Of a stretch of 52,729 nt of DNA, positions 28,101-37,400 are shown piece by piece. The position numbers were made by a program, and so were the translations under genes. How positions within the stretch are numbered: the first letter of the stretch is position 1; each line of letters opens with the position of its first letter. Source of the stretch: an uncultured Granulicella sp. (GTDB taxonomy: Bacteria > Acidobacteriota > Terriglobia > Terriglobales > Acidobacteriaceae); contig CAIZFH010000069.1 of NCBI GenBank assembly GCA_903932155.1, positions 1 through 52,729 on the forward strand. The letters are read 5' to 3'. The notes under the pieces are model-generated. The model searched no databases. It was not told where the DNA came from and was given only the letters and a program-made list of their open reading frames with translations.

Positions 28101-28338
28101 GCAAGTGCCGCCTTCCCTGCGAGAACTTCTGGCGGATATCTTTGAGATTTCGCCTGAGCAGGTCACTGCGGAATTAAGTATGGAACAGGTTGATAGCTGG
28201 GATTCTTTCCGGCACTTACAGGCAATCCTCGCGCTGGAAGGGGAGTATGGCGTGCAGTTCGATCCGCAGCGGATCCCTGAGCTTACCAGCGTGGCACTGC
28301 TGCTGTCGGAGTTGAAGAAGAAGGGGGCTACCCTTTGA
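28090..28338 (+). CDS. Acyl carrier protein
   Basis: The 82-residue acidic protein has the attachment motif V-D-S-W-D-S-F-R-H-L; S39, in W-D-S-F, aligns with the phosphopantetheine serine of the FkbJ-type W-D-S-L-x-H motif. The start at 28090 is preferred because AAGGAA (28075-28080) is 9 bases upstream; the ATG at 28081 directly abuts that site. It overlaps the FkbH-like gene by 11 bases and the VOC gene by four. It is too far from any fatty-acid genes to be the housekeeping ACP and probably carries the unit made by the FkbH-like protein. Confidence 0.92.
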   Translation: MSVEQVPPSLRELLADIFEISPEQVTAELSMEQVDSWDSFRHLQAILALEGEYGVQFDPQRIPELTSVALLLSELKKKGATL

Positions 28339-28772
28339 CGCCAGAGTTTCCCGGCGGGTTGGATTTCAAACTATTGCATGTTGGCGTTGCCGTGCCGACT
28401 CTGGGGCCAACCACCGAGTTACTCTCGGACTTATTGGGGTACAGAGTTGTGTCCGGGCCATTCGAGGACCCTGTGCAGAAGGTCAAGGTAATCTTTCTTG
28501 CCAAGTCTGATAAGGATGTGACGGAGATTGAGCTGATTGCGCCGCTAAGCGAGGATTCTCCGATCCAGTCCGCGCTGGCCAAAAGCGGAGGCGGGGCATA
28601 TCACCTATGCTTTGAGACGAACGAGTTAGAAGGAGCATTAGTCCACGCCAGAAAGAACGGCTGCATTGTGGTTGCTGCGCCTGCGCCAGCCGTGGCATTC
28701 CAGGGTCGTAGGATTGCATGGATCTACACCCGCTCGCGGCAATTGTTTGAGCTGGTGGAGGCTGCGAAATAG
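28335..28772 (+). CDS. VOC-family protein, methylmalonyl-CoA epimerase-like
   Basis: The 145-residue protein has a paired beta-alpha-beta-beta-beta fold. H-V-G-V-A-V opens the first module, and I-E-L-I-A-P-L and Y-H-L-C-F-E-T supply the expected metal-ligand His/Glu positions. The start is a TTG at 28335 that overlaps the ACP stop (TTGA), with AAGGGGG 7 bases upstream. The family includes epimerases and glyoxalases acting on CoA or ACP thioesters. Its place right after the ACP suggests it acts on the ACP-bound acyl group; this is inference. Confidence 0.85.
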   Translation: MTPEFPGGLDFKLLHVGVAVPTLGPTTELLSDLLGYRVVSGPFEDPVQKVKVIFLAKSDKDVTEIELIAPLSEDSPIQSALAKSGGGAYHLCFETNELEGALVHARKNGCIVVAAPAPAVAFQGRRIAWIYTRSRQLFELVEAAK

Positions 28773-28790
28773 AGATGGGTGTGCGGGAGG

Positions 28791-29597
28791 ATGCTTTTGC
28801 GCGTTGAATCCATCTTGAAGGAGCAGACGGAGCAGTCTTCGCGAAGGCTCTATCTTCTCTACCATGAGCTGCGGCCTATTGAGAGCCGGTATTCCTACGT
28901 GCTCGATACCGGTTCGTTCGAGCGGCATTTGGACATCTATGCGCAGATACGTAAAGCGGATAATTGCCGTATATGGCCAGAGATCACCTTTGACGATGGG
29001 CATATTTCCAATATCGACCTGGCCGCTCCCCTACTGCACACACATGGGATGACAGCGCGGTTTTTTATCACAGCAGGATGGACGGGCAACAAACTTGGCT
29101 ACATGGGCTGGGCGGAGCTGCGATCGCTGCTTGAGGCCGGACATTCGATTGGCGTGCATGGTTGGAGTCACAAGTTGCTGACGCACTGCAGTGACGACGA
29201 GCTACAGATTGAGTTGTGTAAGTCACGACGCACTTTGCAGGACAAGCTGGGGACTTCCGTTACAACGATGTCTCTGCCCGGCGGCCGATTCAATCGTCGT
29301 GTTCTGGATGCATGTGCGGAAGCCGGCTATACGCAGATTTATACCTCCGTCCCACGCGCTGAATATCTTCCCCTCGGAGCAACAATTGGCCGGGTGAATA
29401 TTCATGGAAGCGTGCAGCCGGAGTGGCTTGCAAAGCTGTTTGAGGCGGATAGCGGCATGTTGGCTAAACTGGGCCGCCAATACCAGATGAAAGCAAGGGC
29501 GCAGAGGCTGCTGGGAGACCGGCTATACGCTAAGTTGTGGGCGATGGTGAATCGCAGTGAGCCGGGTACCGATGGCGGCGGGGAAGGCGCGGAATGA
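28791..29597 (+). CDS. Polysaccharide deacetylase (NodB-like)
   Basis: The protein has about 268 residues. The NodB motif 1 T-F-D-D-G-H and motif 2 H-G-W-S-H-K supply the catalytic Asp and zinc ligands, and L-P-G-G-R-F-N corresponds to motif 3. It probably removes acetyl groups from amino sugars of the polysaccharide. The start is uncertain: GGGAGG ends directly before the ATG at 28791, so an in-frame TTG at 28797 is better spaced, and a GTG at 28779 is also possible. No signal peptide is visible. It overlaps the next gene by four bases. Confidence 0.88.
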   Translation: MLLRVESILKEQTEQSSRRLYLLYHELRPIESRYSYVLDTGSFERHLDIYAQIRKADNCRIWPEITFDDGHISNIDLAAPLLHTHGMTARFFITAGWTGNKLGYMGWAELRSLLEAGHSIGVHGWSHKLLTHCSDDELQIELCKSRRTLQDKLGTSVTTMSLPGGRFNRRVLDACAEAGYTQIYTSVPRAEYLPLGATIGRVNIHGSVQPEWLAKLFEADSGMLAKLGRQYQMKARAQRLLGDRLYAKLWAMVNRSEPGTDGGGEGAE

Positions 29598-30757
29598 AGG
29601 TCCTGCACATCATTAGCAGCGGTGGCATGTACGGCGCGGAGGCGGTGATCCTGAACCTGGCGCGAACTCTTCGAGATGGGCCGCATCGCTGTGAGCTCGG
29701 TGTGTTCTCCAATTCCCCAAACCCGAACCTACAGCTTTATGAAACTGCCTTGAGGGAAGGAATCGATTCGCACCTGATTCCATGCAGAGGGCAGGTGGAC
29801 CGCGCGGCAGTTGCGAGCATTCGGGAGCTGGTGAATCGAACCGGAGCGGATGTGGTTCATGCCCACGGATATAAGGCGGACATTTATACCTACATCGCGT
29901 TGCGCGGAATATGCTTGCCGTTGGTCTCGACCTGTCACACATGGTATGACACGGATTTATTCGTATCGATCTATGGGAGACTGGATCGTTATGTATTGCG
30001 AAAGTACACGCGTGTTGTTGCGGTTTCGGATGAGGTGAAGCAGAGGCTGCTGAAGGCTGGTGTGCGCGAAGGAAAGATCCGCATAGTGCGCAATGGAATT
30101 GATCTTAGCCCATTCGACGGCGCGGTTTCCGCGCGTCGCGAAGGGAGAATACCAGGCCATGCACTGGTTGTTGGCCTGGTTGGCCGGTTGGCGTGGGAGA
30201 AGGGGGTCGATCTTTTCCTGGAGGCTGCGGCGGAAGTTCTGGTTGAGATTCCAGAGACGCGGTTCAAGGTGATTGGCGAAGGACCGGACCGAGAGAAGCT
30301 GGAGGGTTTGATTGATACGTTGAAGATCCGTGATAGCGTGAATCTGCTGGGCCGCCGGGAAGATATGGCTTCGCAATACGCATCGCTCGATGTAATGGTG
30401 TCGTCGTCACGCCAGGAGGGATTGCCAATGGCGCTTCTGGAGGGCATGGCAAGCGGACTGGCGTTGGTGGCGACGGCGGTGGGCGACGTGCCAAAGGTAA
30501 TTGTGGATGGACGCACCGGGCTGTTGGTGCCGGCGCAGAACACTGGGTCGCTCGCCGCGGGAATTATGGAGCTATTGCACAACCCAGAAAAACGAAAACG
30601 GCTGGGCCTTGCGGCACGGGAACTGATCGAAGAGGAATACTCCTCGGCACGGATGACAGCGGATTATCTAAGTGTTTACAAAGAGGCCCTTGCAGTACGG
30701 AGGCCGGCCAGTGGTGGAGTCAAACCTTCCGCTGCAATGAAAGGAAGTGCCAAGTGA
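29594..30757 (+). CDS. Glycosyltransferase family 4
   Basis: The 387-residue GT-B enzyme begins M-K-V-L-H-I-I-S-S-G-G-M-Y-G-A-E and has V-G-L-V-G-R-L-A-W-E-K-G-V-D-L at the nucleotide-sugar domain and R-Q-E-G-L-P-M-A-L-L-E-G-M-A as the E-x7-E motif. It overlaps both neighbours by four bases, so the deacetylase and two GT4 genes form a coupled trio. Confidence 0.94.
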   Translation: MKVLHIISSGGMYGAEAVILNLARTLRDGPHRCELGVFSNSPNPNLQLYETALREGIDSHLIPCRGQVDRAAVASIRELVNRTGADVVHAHGYKADIYTYIALRGICLPLVSTCHTWYDTDLFVSIYGRLDRYVLRKYTRVVAVSDEVKQRLLKAGVREGKIRIVRNGIDLSPFDGAVSARREGRIPGHALVVGLVGRLAWEKGVDLFLEAAAEVLVEIPETRFKVIGEGPDREKLEGLIDTLKIRDSVNLLGRREDMASQYASLDVMVSSSRQEGLPMALLEGMASGLALVATAVGDVPKVIVDGRTGLLVPAQNTGSLAAGIMELLHNPEKRKRLGLAARELIEEEYSSARMTADYLSVYKEALAVRRPASGGVKPSAAMKGSAK

Positions 30758-31950
30758 GTACGGGCGAACGGCGTCCCAGGATCTTCCTGATGGACCTGTT
30801 GGCGACACTGCCCTACTACGCGGCGTATCTCTCCAAGGCGCTGATGAAACTTCCCATCGACCTGACGGTGGGGTCTATCACTTACTACCTCGATCCGGGC
30901 TGCTTCACAAGCCGCGATATCCGGGTCGATCCGGGGCTACTGGATGTAGTAGGAAAGGTCCGGCTGCCGCGGCTGCCGCGCAGGATTCTGAAGTTGACAG
31001 AAGGCATATTGAACTTGTGCGCGTTGACGGTAAGATTTTTTATCTCGCCGCCGGATATAGTCCATGTGCAATACCTGCCCATGCTGAAGACTCCGGTCCC
31101 AATGGACCTTTGGTTTATGGAGTTCTGTCAGTGGCGCGGCTCAAAGATTGTGCTGACGGTGCACGACCTAGTTCCGCACGATACGGGCGATAAGTATAAG
31201 GCGACATTCGAGGAAATATACCGGGGCGTGGACGCAATCATCTGTCACTCAGATGCAGTTCTGGAGAGGCTTGCAAACGAGTTTTCCGTTCCTCGTGAAA
31301 AAGTTTCGGTGATCGCGCATGGACCTTTCTTCTATGACCTTCCCGCAACAGTCAACGATAAGACGCTATGGAGCTTTGAGCTTGAACCGTGCAACGTGAA
31401 TGTGTTGTGGCAAGGGATAATCTTTCCCTACAAGGGAATCGATGTGTTGTTGAGCGCGTGGCAGCAGGTCGAGGCGAAATGTAGCGACACTTGCCTGGTG
31501 ATTGCAGGGACTGGAGCGCCGGAGCTGTTGCAGGAGATTCGAGCGCAGGTGGAGATGCTGGGCCTGATGCGGGTGAAGCTGCACTTCCACTTCGTTACCA
31601 GCGAAGAGTTAGTGGCGCTGTATCGCGCTGCGGACGTCGTAGTGTATCCCTTCCGCGCGATTACGACCAGCGGCTCACTAGCGACCGGGCTGGCGCTGGG
31701 AAAAGCGATTGTAGCCAGCGATCTGCCCGTCTTTCGCGAGTTGTTGACGGACCGGGAGAACGCTCTGCTGGTTGCGCCGCGGGACCCCGATGCACTGGCC
31801 AGCGCACTCATTGAGTTGATCCAGGATTCGGCGTTGCGCGACCGGTTGGAGGCCAATGTGCGAGCAATGAACTTCGGCGATGCATCGTGGATTGCGATTG
31901 CACAGATGACGCTGGAAACGTATGAGAGCGTCTTGTCCCACACCAGTTGA
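30754..31950 (+). CDS. Glycosyltransferase family 4-like
   Basis: The 398-residue protein starts with GTG at 30754, overlapping the previous stop, with AAGGAAG 6 bases upstream. The C-terminal half has the GT4 nucleotide-sugar domain: N-V-L-W-Q-G-I-I-F-P-Y-K-G-I-D and a late motif with T-T-S-G-S-L-A-T-G-L-A-L-G-K, where a Ser replaces the first Glu of E-x7-E. The N-terminus lacks the usual Gly-rich loop. It closes the plus-strand polysaccharide operon. Confidence 0.88.
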   Translation: MSTGERRPRIFLMDLLATLPYYAAYLSKALMKLPIDLTVGSITYYLDPGCFTSRDIRVDPGLLDVVGKVRLPRLPRRILKLTEGILNLCALTVRFFISPPDIVHVQYLPMLKTPVPMDLWFMEFCQWRGSKIVLTVHDLVPHDTGDKYKATFEEIYRGVDAIICHSDAVLERLANEFSVPREKVSVIAHGPFFYDLPATVNDKTLWSFELEPCNVNVLWQGIIFPYKGIDVLLSAWQQVEAKCSDTCLVIAGTGAPELLQEIRAQVEMLGLMRVKLHFHFVTSEELVALYRAADVVVYPFRAITTSGSLATGLALGKAIVASDLPVFRELLTDRENALLVAPRDPDALASALIELIQDSALRDRLEANVRAMNFGDASWIAIAQMTLETYESVLSHTS

Positions 31951-32096
31951 TCGCGGCAGAATGCAAGGATGCGGCAGTTCCGCATGTCGGCTTGCTATAG
32001 TTATTCCCGTATTTGATTCGCTAACTTCCATGTATTTCAAGGTTGGAATGCGGATCGCGCAACGCAGGGACTCTGGTTCTGTTTACGAGGAAATGT

Positions 32097-34376
32097 ATGA
32101 CGTTTATGAGTAACTCTCGCACGGTGTTGATCGTCGCGATGGGTGTGGGTTGCCTGTCGCTCGGCCTTTGTGGAATTCATACTGCCAACGCGCAGGCTAG
32201 TGCACCGCCGACCACACAGGCCGCGCCACCGCAGCCCTGGATGGATAAGTCGCTGGATGCGGACAAGCGCGCCGACTTGATGATCCACGAGATGACATTG
32301 GACGAGAAGATCCAACTGGTGCATGGTGCGGGCTGGGGAGTGCTGCGCGCTGGCGCGCCGGTTGCCACGGGACACAACGGAGGGGCGGGCTTTGTTCCCG
32401 GCATTCCTCGACTGCATCTGCCGGACATCAACCTTGCCGACTCGGCGGTGGGCGTGCGCATGGCCGCTCCGGAGAGCCGCTACGCCACGTTACTTCCCTC
32501 GGTGATTGGCATGGCCGCATCGTGGGACCCGGACGCGGCATTTCTGTACGGCTCGGTGATTGGCCGCGAGCTGCGCGCGCAGGGCTACAACATGTCGATT
32601 GGCGGCGGTATGGATCTAATCCGCGAGCCGCGCAATGGACGCAACTTTGAGTACGCAAGCGAGGACCCCATCCTTGCCGGAATTATGGTCGGCCAGGTAG
32701 CGCGCGGCGTGCAGTCCAATCACATCATGGGAGACATCAAGCACTACGCGGTGAACGACCAGGAGACGGGGCGCAATATTCTGAACGCCGTGATGGATAA
32801 GCGCACACTACGCGAGACCGACTTACTGGCCTTCCAGATTGCCATCACTGCAGCGCATCCGGCGGGCGTGATGTGCGCCTATAACCACATCAACGGCGAC
32901 TACTCGTGCGAGAACGACTACGCGCTGAACCAGGTTTTGAAGAAGGACTGGGGATTCCAGGGCTTCGTGCTCTCCGACTGGGGCGGGACGCATAGCACGG
33001 TGAAGGCCGCGCTGGCCGGGCTGGATATGGACCAGCCGGGCGACGACAACTTCTTCAGCGATCCGCTGAAGAAGGCCGTGCAGGACGGAACAGTTTCACA
33101 GGCGCGCCTGGACGATATGGTGCATCGCATTGTGCGCAGCATGTTCGCCAACGGCGTGATCGACCAGCCACCTTTGCCGCGCAGCGTGGTCGATCCGTTC
33201 CGCGGACGCGACGACGCGCAGAAGATTGAGGAAGAGAGCCTGGTGCTGTTGCAGAATACGGGCGGCATTCTGCCGCTTGCCGCCGCGAAGACGAAGAGCA
33301 TTGCCATCATAGGCGGCCATGCCGATGTGGCCGTTCTATCCGGCGGAGGGTCGGCGCAGGTGGATTCGCCGGGTGGCAATGCGATTGCACCTGGGCCAGG
33401 CAGCTCGCCGTGGGGCAAGTCCATCTACTTCCCTTCCTCGCCGATGCGTTATATCCGTGAGCAGGCCGCGTCCGACACGAAGATCATCTACGACGAGGGC
33501 ACCGATTTGGCAGCGGCGGCAAAGGCCGCGGCATCCGCGCAGGTTGCCATCGTCTTTGTGACCCAGTGGATGACGGAGGGCCAGGACTCCGCGACGTTGA
33601 GCCTGCCCGACAAGCAGGACGATCTGGTTGCGGCAGTTGCGGCGGCCAATCCTAATACCATCGTGGTGCTGGAGAACGGCGGCCCGGTGAACATGCCGTG
33701 GGCACCGCATGTGAAGGGGATCGTTGAGAGCTGGTATCCGGGGATCGGCGGAGGAGAGGCGATTGCGAACATTTTGTTTGGCCGCGTGAATCCATCTGGC
33801 AAGCTGCCTGTGACCTTTGCCGCTTCGGAGGACCAACTGCCGCATCCCAAGGTGACCGGACTGACCGAGCGGACGGGCAACAATGCCGACGCCGTCACCC
33901 GCAATCAACCACGCGCGCGGCCCGTTGAGTTCCCGGTGGACTACAACGTGGAGGGCATGGCGGTGGGCTATCGCTGGTTCCAGGAGAAGAACCTGAAGCC
34001 GCAGTTCGCGTTTGGATTTGGGCTGTCGTACACGCACTTCGCCTACTCGAACCTGAAGGTGGATGCGGATGGGAAGAGCGTGAGCTTCGAGCTGCGCAAC
34101 ACGGGAGCGCAGGCGGGCGATGAGATCGCCGAGGTCTACGTCACGCTGCCCAGTGCGGCGGGCGAGCCGTTCCGCAAGCTGGCAGGATTTAAGCGCGTCT
34201 CGCTGGCTACAGGAGTGAGCCAGACGGTGACGGTGGCGCTCGATCCACTGTATCTTTCCATCTATTCTGCCGACACCGACAAATGGTCGCGACCGGCGGG
34301 CGAGTTCCTGATTGAGGTGGGAGGATCGTCGGCGGAGCTACCGCTGCACAGTACGGTGCGGTTGGCCGCGCATTAG
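32097..34376 (+). CDS. Glycoside hydrolase family 3, beta-glucosidase-like
   Basis: The protein is 759 residues from the ATG at 32097, which has GAGG 6 bases upstream. A signal peptide ends near A-N-A-Q-A (residue 34). The GH3 N-terminal barrel has D294 in V-L-S-D-W-G-G as catalytic nucleophile. The C-terminal alpha/beta sandwich begins near E-E-S-L-V-L-L-Q-N, and a fibronectin-III-like end domain follows (K-L-A-G-F-K-R-V-S-L). Family members remove terminal beta-linked glucose or xylose. It faces the GH2 gene head-on with a 54-base gap holding a palindrome. Confidence 0.95.
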   Translation: MTFMSNSRTVLIVAMGVGCLSLGLCGIHTANAQASAPPTTQAAPPQPWMDKSLDADKRADLMIHEMTLDEKIQLVHGAGWGVLRAGAPVATGHNGGAGFVPGIPRLHLPDINLADSAVGVRMAAPESRYATLLPSVIGMAASWDPDAAFLYGSVIGRELRAQGYNMSIGGGMDLIREPRNGRNFEYASEDPILAGIMVGQVARGVQSNHIMGDIKHYAVNDQETGRNILNAVMDKRTLRETDLLAFQIAITAAHPAGVMCAYNHINGDYSCENDYALNQVLKKDWGFQGFVLSDWGGTHSTVKAALAGLDMDQPGDDNFFSDPLKKAVQDGTVSQARLDDMVHRIVRSMFANGVIDQPPLPRSVVDPFRGRDDAQKIEEESLVLLQNTGGILPLAAAKTKSIAIIGGHADVAVLSGGGSAQVDSPGGNAIAPGPGSSPWGKSIYFPSSPMRYIREQAASDTKIIYDEGTDLAAAAKAAASAQVAIVFVTQWMTEGQDSATLSLPDKQDDLVAAVAAANPNTIVVLENGGPVNMPWAPHVKGIVESWYPGIGGGEAIANILFGRVNPSGKLPVTFAASEDQLPHPKVTGLTERTGNNADAVTRNQPRARPVEFPVDYNVEGMAVGYRWFQEKNLKPQFAFGFGLSYTHFAYSNLKVDADGKSVSFELRNTGAQAGDEIAEVYVTLPSAAGEPFRKLAGFKRVSLATGVSQTVTVALDPLYLSIYSADTDKWSRPAGEFLIEVGGSSAELPLHSTVRLAAH

Positions 34377-34385
34377 GGCTCAACT

Positions 34386-34426
34386 CCCATCCATCGCAAT
34401 TAATATAGCGGTGGATGGGGGCACCC
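34386..34426 (-). repeat. Intergenic palindrome, GGGTGCCCC family, copy 2 (bidirectional terminator candidate)
   Basis: On the minus strand the head GGGTGCCCCCATCC is at 34426-34413. CCCATCCATCGC (34386-34397) pairs with GCGGTGGATGGG (34408-34419) with one mismatch around a 10-base A+T-rich loop. It fills the gap between the convergent GH3 and GH2 genes and could stop transcription from both sides. Confidence 0.7.
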
Positions 34427-34430
34427 GGCT

Positions 34431-37400
34431 TTACTTTACTGTGACGATCTGGCGGGTTCCATTCGGGCCTGGTGCGGCGTTCCACCCGCGAATGGTGAAC
34501 AGGACGGGACCGCGCGCGGCGCTGGCAGGATATTCAACTTCGATGGTGCGCGACTCGCCGGGAAGCAGCGAGATGTAGTTGTCCGAGTAGTAGGCAGGAA
34601 GAATCCTTACCAGGTCGTCGGAGCCTAGCAGGGTGAGCTTATTTTCCAGGCTGACTACGGCGGTGGGATTCGTGAGTTGAACCGTCACCTTGACCATTTC
34701 TCCAGAGGTTACCGCTTTGGCTGAGGTCCTGAGAGTCGTAGGTGCGAGATTGTTCAGCTCACGATACGAGGATGCGTTGGCGCCCAGCCAATAGAGGTTC
34801 TGCGAGACGAGCGCGCCCTGCGCATCGTGCAACTCCAGCGAGACCAGCACCATGCCCTTGGCCAGATACTGTTCCAGGTCCAGACGCAGAACGGATGCGG
34901 TGGAGTCGGCGTCAACATCCTTGCGCTCCGTTGCCTGGAAGAGCAGCGCATTGGCCAGCGAGTAGACCTTCGCGCTGACGGTGAGGCCGTTGTGCGCGGC
35001 TGTCGTGGTGTTGACGATGTCGACGCGGTAGTTGGCCAGGTTGAGCTGGACGTGCAGCGGCTCACAGGCCTTCTTCACGCCATAGAACGAGGCCTGAGTG
35101 TCGTAGTCGGAGCTGAGTATCTGCCACATGGTGCTGGGCCATGCGGGCTGGGTCATCCAGAGCAGGCGGCCGCTGTTGGGCGCCCACAGGTTGGCGTCCA
35201 TGCCCTCGAACATAGCGCGATGGTCGACGTAATTCAGCATCTGGGCCTTGCGCTCGAAGTCTTCGAGGCCGGTTGGCGCGCCGAACTCCGCCTGAATCTC
35301 GGCCATGAACGGGGCAACGTCGCCGTTCCCGCTCTGGTGCCAGTCGTGGTAGGCCCACACATCGTCGATGGGCCACTGGTCCGCTTTGGGCGTGGTGCTC
35401 TGAAAGGACTCCAGCGTGGACATGGAGGGCGTGCCGGTCTCTACCGAGAAGCCGCGGTTGAGTGTGGTGAAGTACTGCGCCGGCACCTGATAGCGATACG
35501 GCCCGCTGCCCGCCAGGTTCACGGCATTCGAGCTGGGCGAGTAGTAGCGCGTGCCGTCGAGCGTGCGCGCCAGCTTGTCAAGGCCGAGATTGATGATTGG
35601 CTGCGGCACACCCTCGTTGCGTCCGCACCACATCACGATGGAGGGATGGTTGCGGAAGCGCTGAATGGTGTCGGCGGCGTTGGCCAGGAAGAGCTGCGGG
35701 TCCTCGGCCTCGATGTTGTAGTTCTCGGTAGACTCCCAGAAGTCGTTCCACACCATCATGCCGTACTCGTCGGCCAGTTCGTAGAAGCTCTCTTCAGTGC
35801 TCTGGCCCACCCAGTTGCGGATAATGTTGAGGCCGGCATCGCGGTTCAGGCGGAAGAAGGGTTCGAGGTGCTCGCGGGAGACGCGCTTGCGATAGTCGTC
35901 CATACCCCAGTTGCCTCCGCGCGCGGCGATGCGCACTCCGTTGACGCGGAGGACGAGATACGGTTCGGTGCGCAGGTCAGTCAGTGGCTGGATTGCGGGC
36001 GAGTTTTCCGCGCCGGGCGCAAGCGATGCGACGTGCGAAGTTGCATTGGCGCGGCGCTCTTCGGGCATGGCGGCCAGTTCGGCTGCCGGGGCGGGAATCT
36101 CCAACATGCCATCGTGGCTGACGTCGACGATGGGAGTTGTGGCCTCAGCATCGCGCGCGTTGGCGGGAGTGAACTGCACGCGGCGCAGATGGCCGGTGCT
36201 GTCCAGCAGACTCAGCTCGTAGCTAATTTCGCGAACGCCGAAGCGGACGTCTTTGGTGTCGGAGACAGAGCCACCGGATTGCAGGGCCAGTTTTACGGTA
36301 TAGAGCTCGGGGCTACCGTATCCGTTGGGCCACCATAGGCGCGGATGATCGAGATTGAGTTGGGCGAACTCCGCCGGCGTGAGCTTGACGACGCTCTCGC
36401 CGGGGGTGAGCGTGACGCTCTTGCGCATGTTGATCTTTTCGATGGAGGCGATGATCGTCGCGCTAACCGGTGCAGCGGAGAGGTTGGTGACTGGCACATC
36501 GATCTCAACGGCAGCGCGCGATGTATCGTGGTTCTTGAACGTGGTCACAACCTGCGCGTCGCCGAGCTTCAGCGCGCGCGTGACGCGCAGGCTGACGGGC
36601 TGCCAGATACCGCTGTTGCGGTCGCGCACGCCGGGAATCCAGTCCCAACCCTCGGTGGCGACAAAGGTGGGGCCGTCGAGCACCATGGCACCGCCGTTCT
36701 CGCCGGGCCCGCCCAGGATGGACTGCTCCTGCGGAATGCCGGGGTGCGGCGGCGGCGAGATGCGCACGGCCAGAACGTTCTTCTGCCCAGGCCTCAGCAG
36801 GGAGGTAACGTCGAAGCTGCCGCGACGGAATGCTCCTTCTACCGTGCCCAGCAGCTTGCCGTTCAGCCACACCGAGGCCACATAGTTGATTCCCTGAAAT
36901 ATCAGTTCAGCGTGAGCGGCGCGGCCGCCCGGCAGAGCCGATGCCGGCACAGTGAACTCATTGCGGTACCAGTAGTCCTGTTTGTTAAGCAACTCCGGAA
37001 TGGCGAGGTTGTTCAGGCCGTAGCCGGGATCGGGATAGATTCCGTTCTCGATCATAGTGGTGAGCACGGTACCGGGAACAGTGGCGCGCATCCAGCCAGA
37101 GGCGTTGTAGGCGGAGGTGCTGAGGTGCGCGCCGTCGGAGTCAACCTTGGGGGCCTCACGCATCGTCCAGCCATCCGAAAGGGTCCACTCACCGTTGCCA
37201 CTCTGGGTCAGCGACGGGCCAACAGGCGGACGCTGGAGTGCAACGGGGGCGGAAAAGGTCGCGCGTGAAGCGGGCATCGTGGCAGGCGCCTGCGGCGCAC
37301 GGTATCCGGCTTGGCCCCGCGTCTGGATCGGCCAGGGCTTCGAGCCCGCTTCAAACATGATCGTGGAGAAGTCGGCGTGTGCGATGTAGAGCTGTTGCAT

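Noticed and set aside
34827-36338. 503-codon open frame on the plus strand
   Set aside because: It lies wholly inside the GH2 gene, opposite strand. Its Val/Gly/Ala-rich product is typical of antisense frames in G+C-rich genes, and no start signal is visible.
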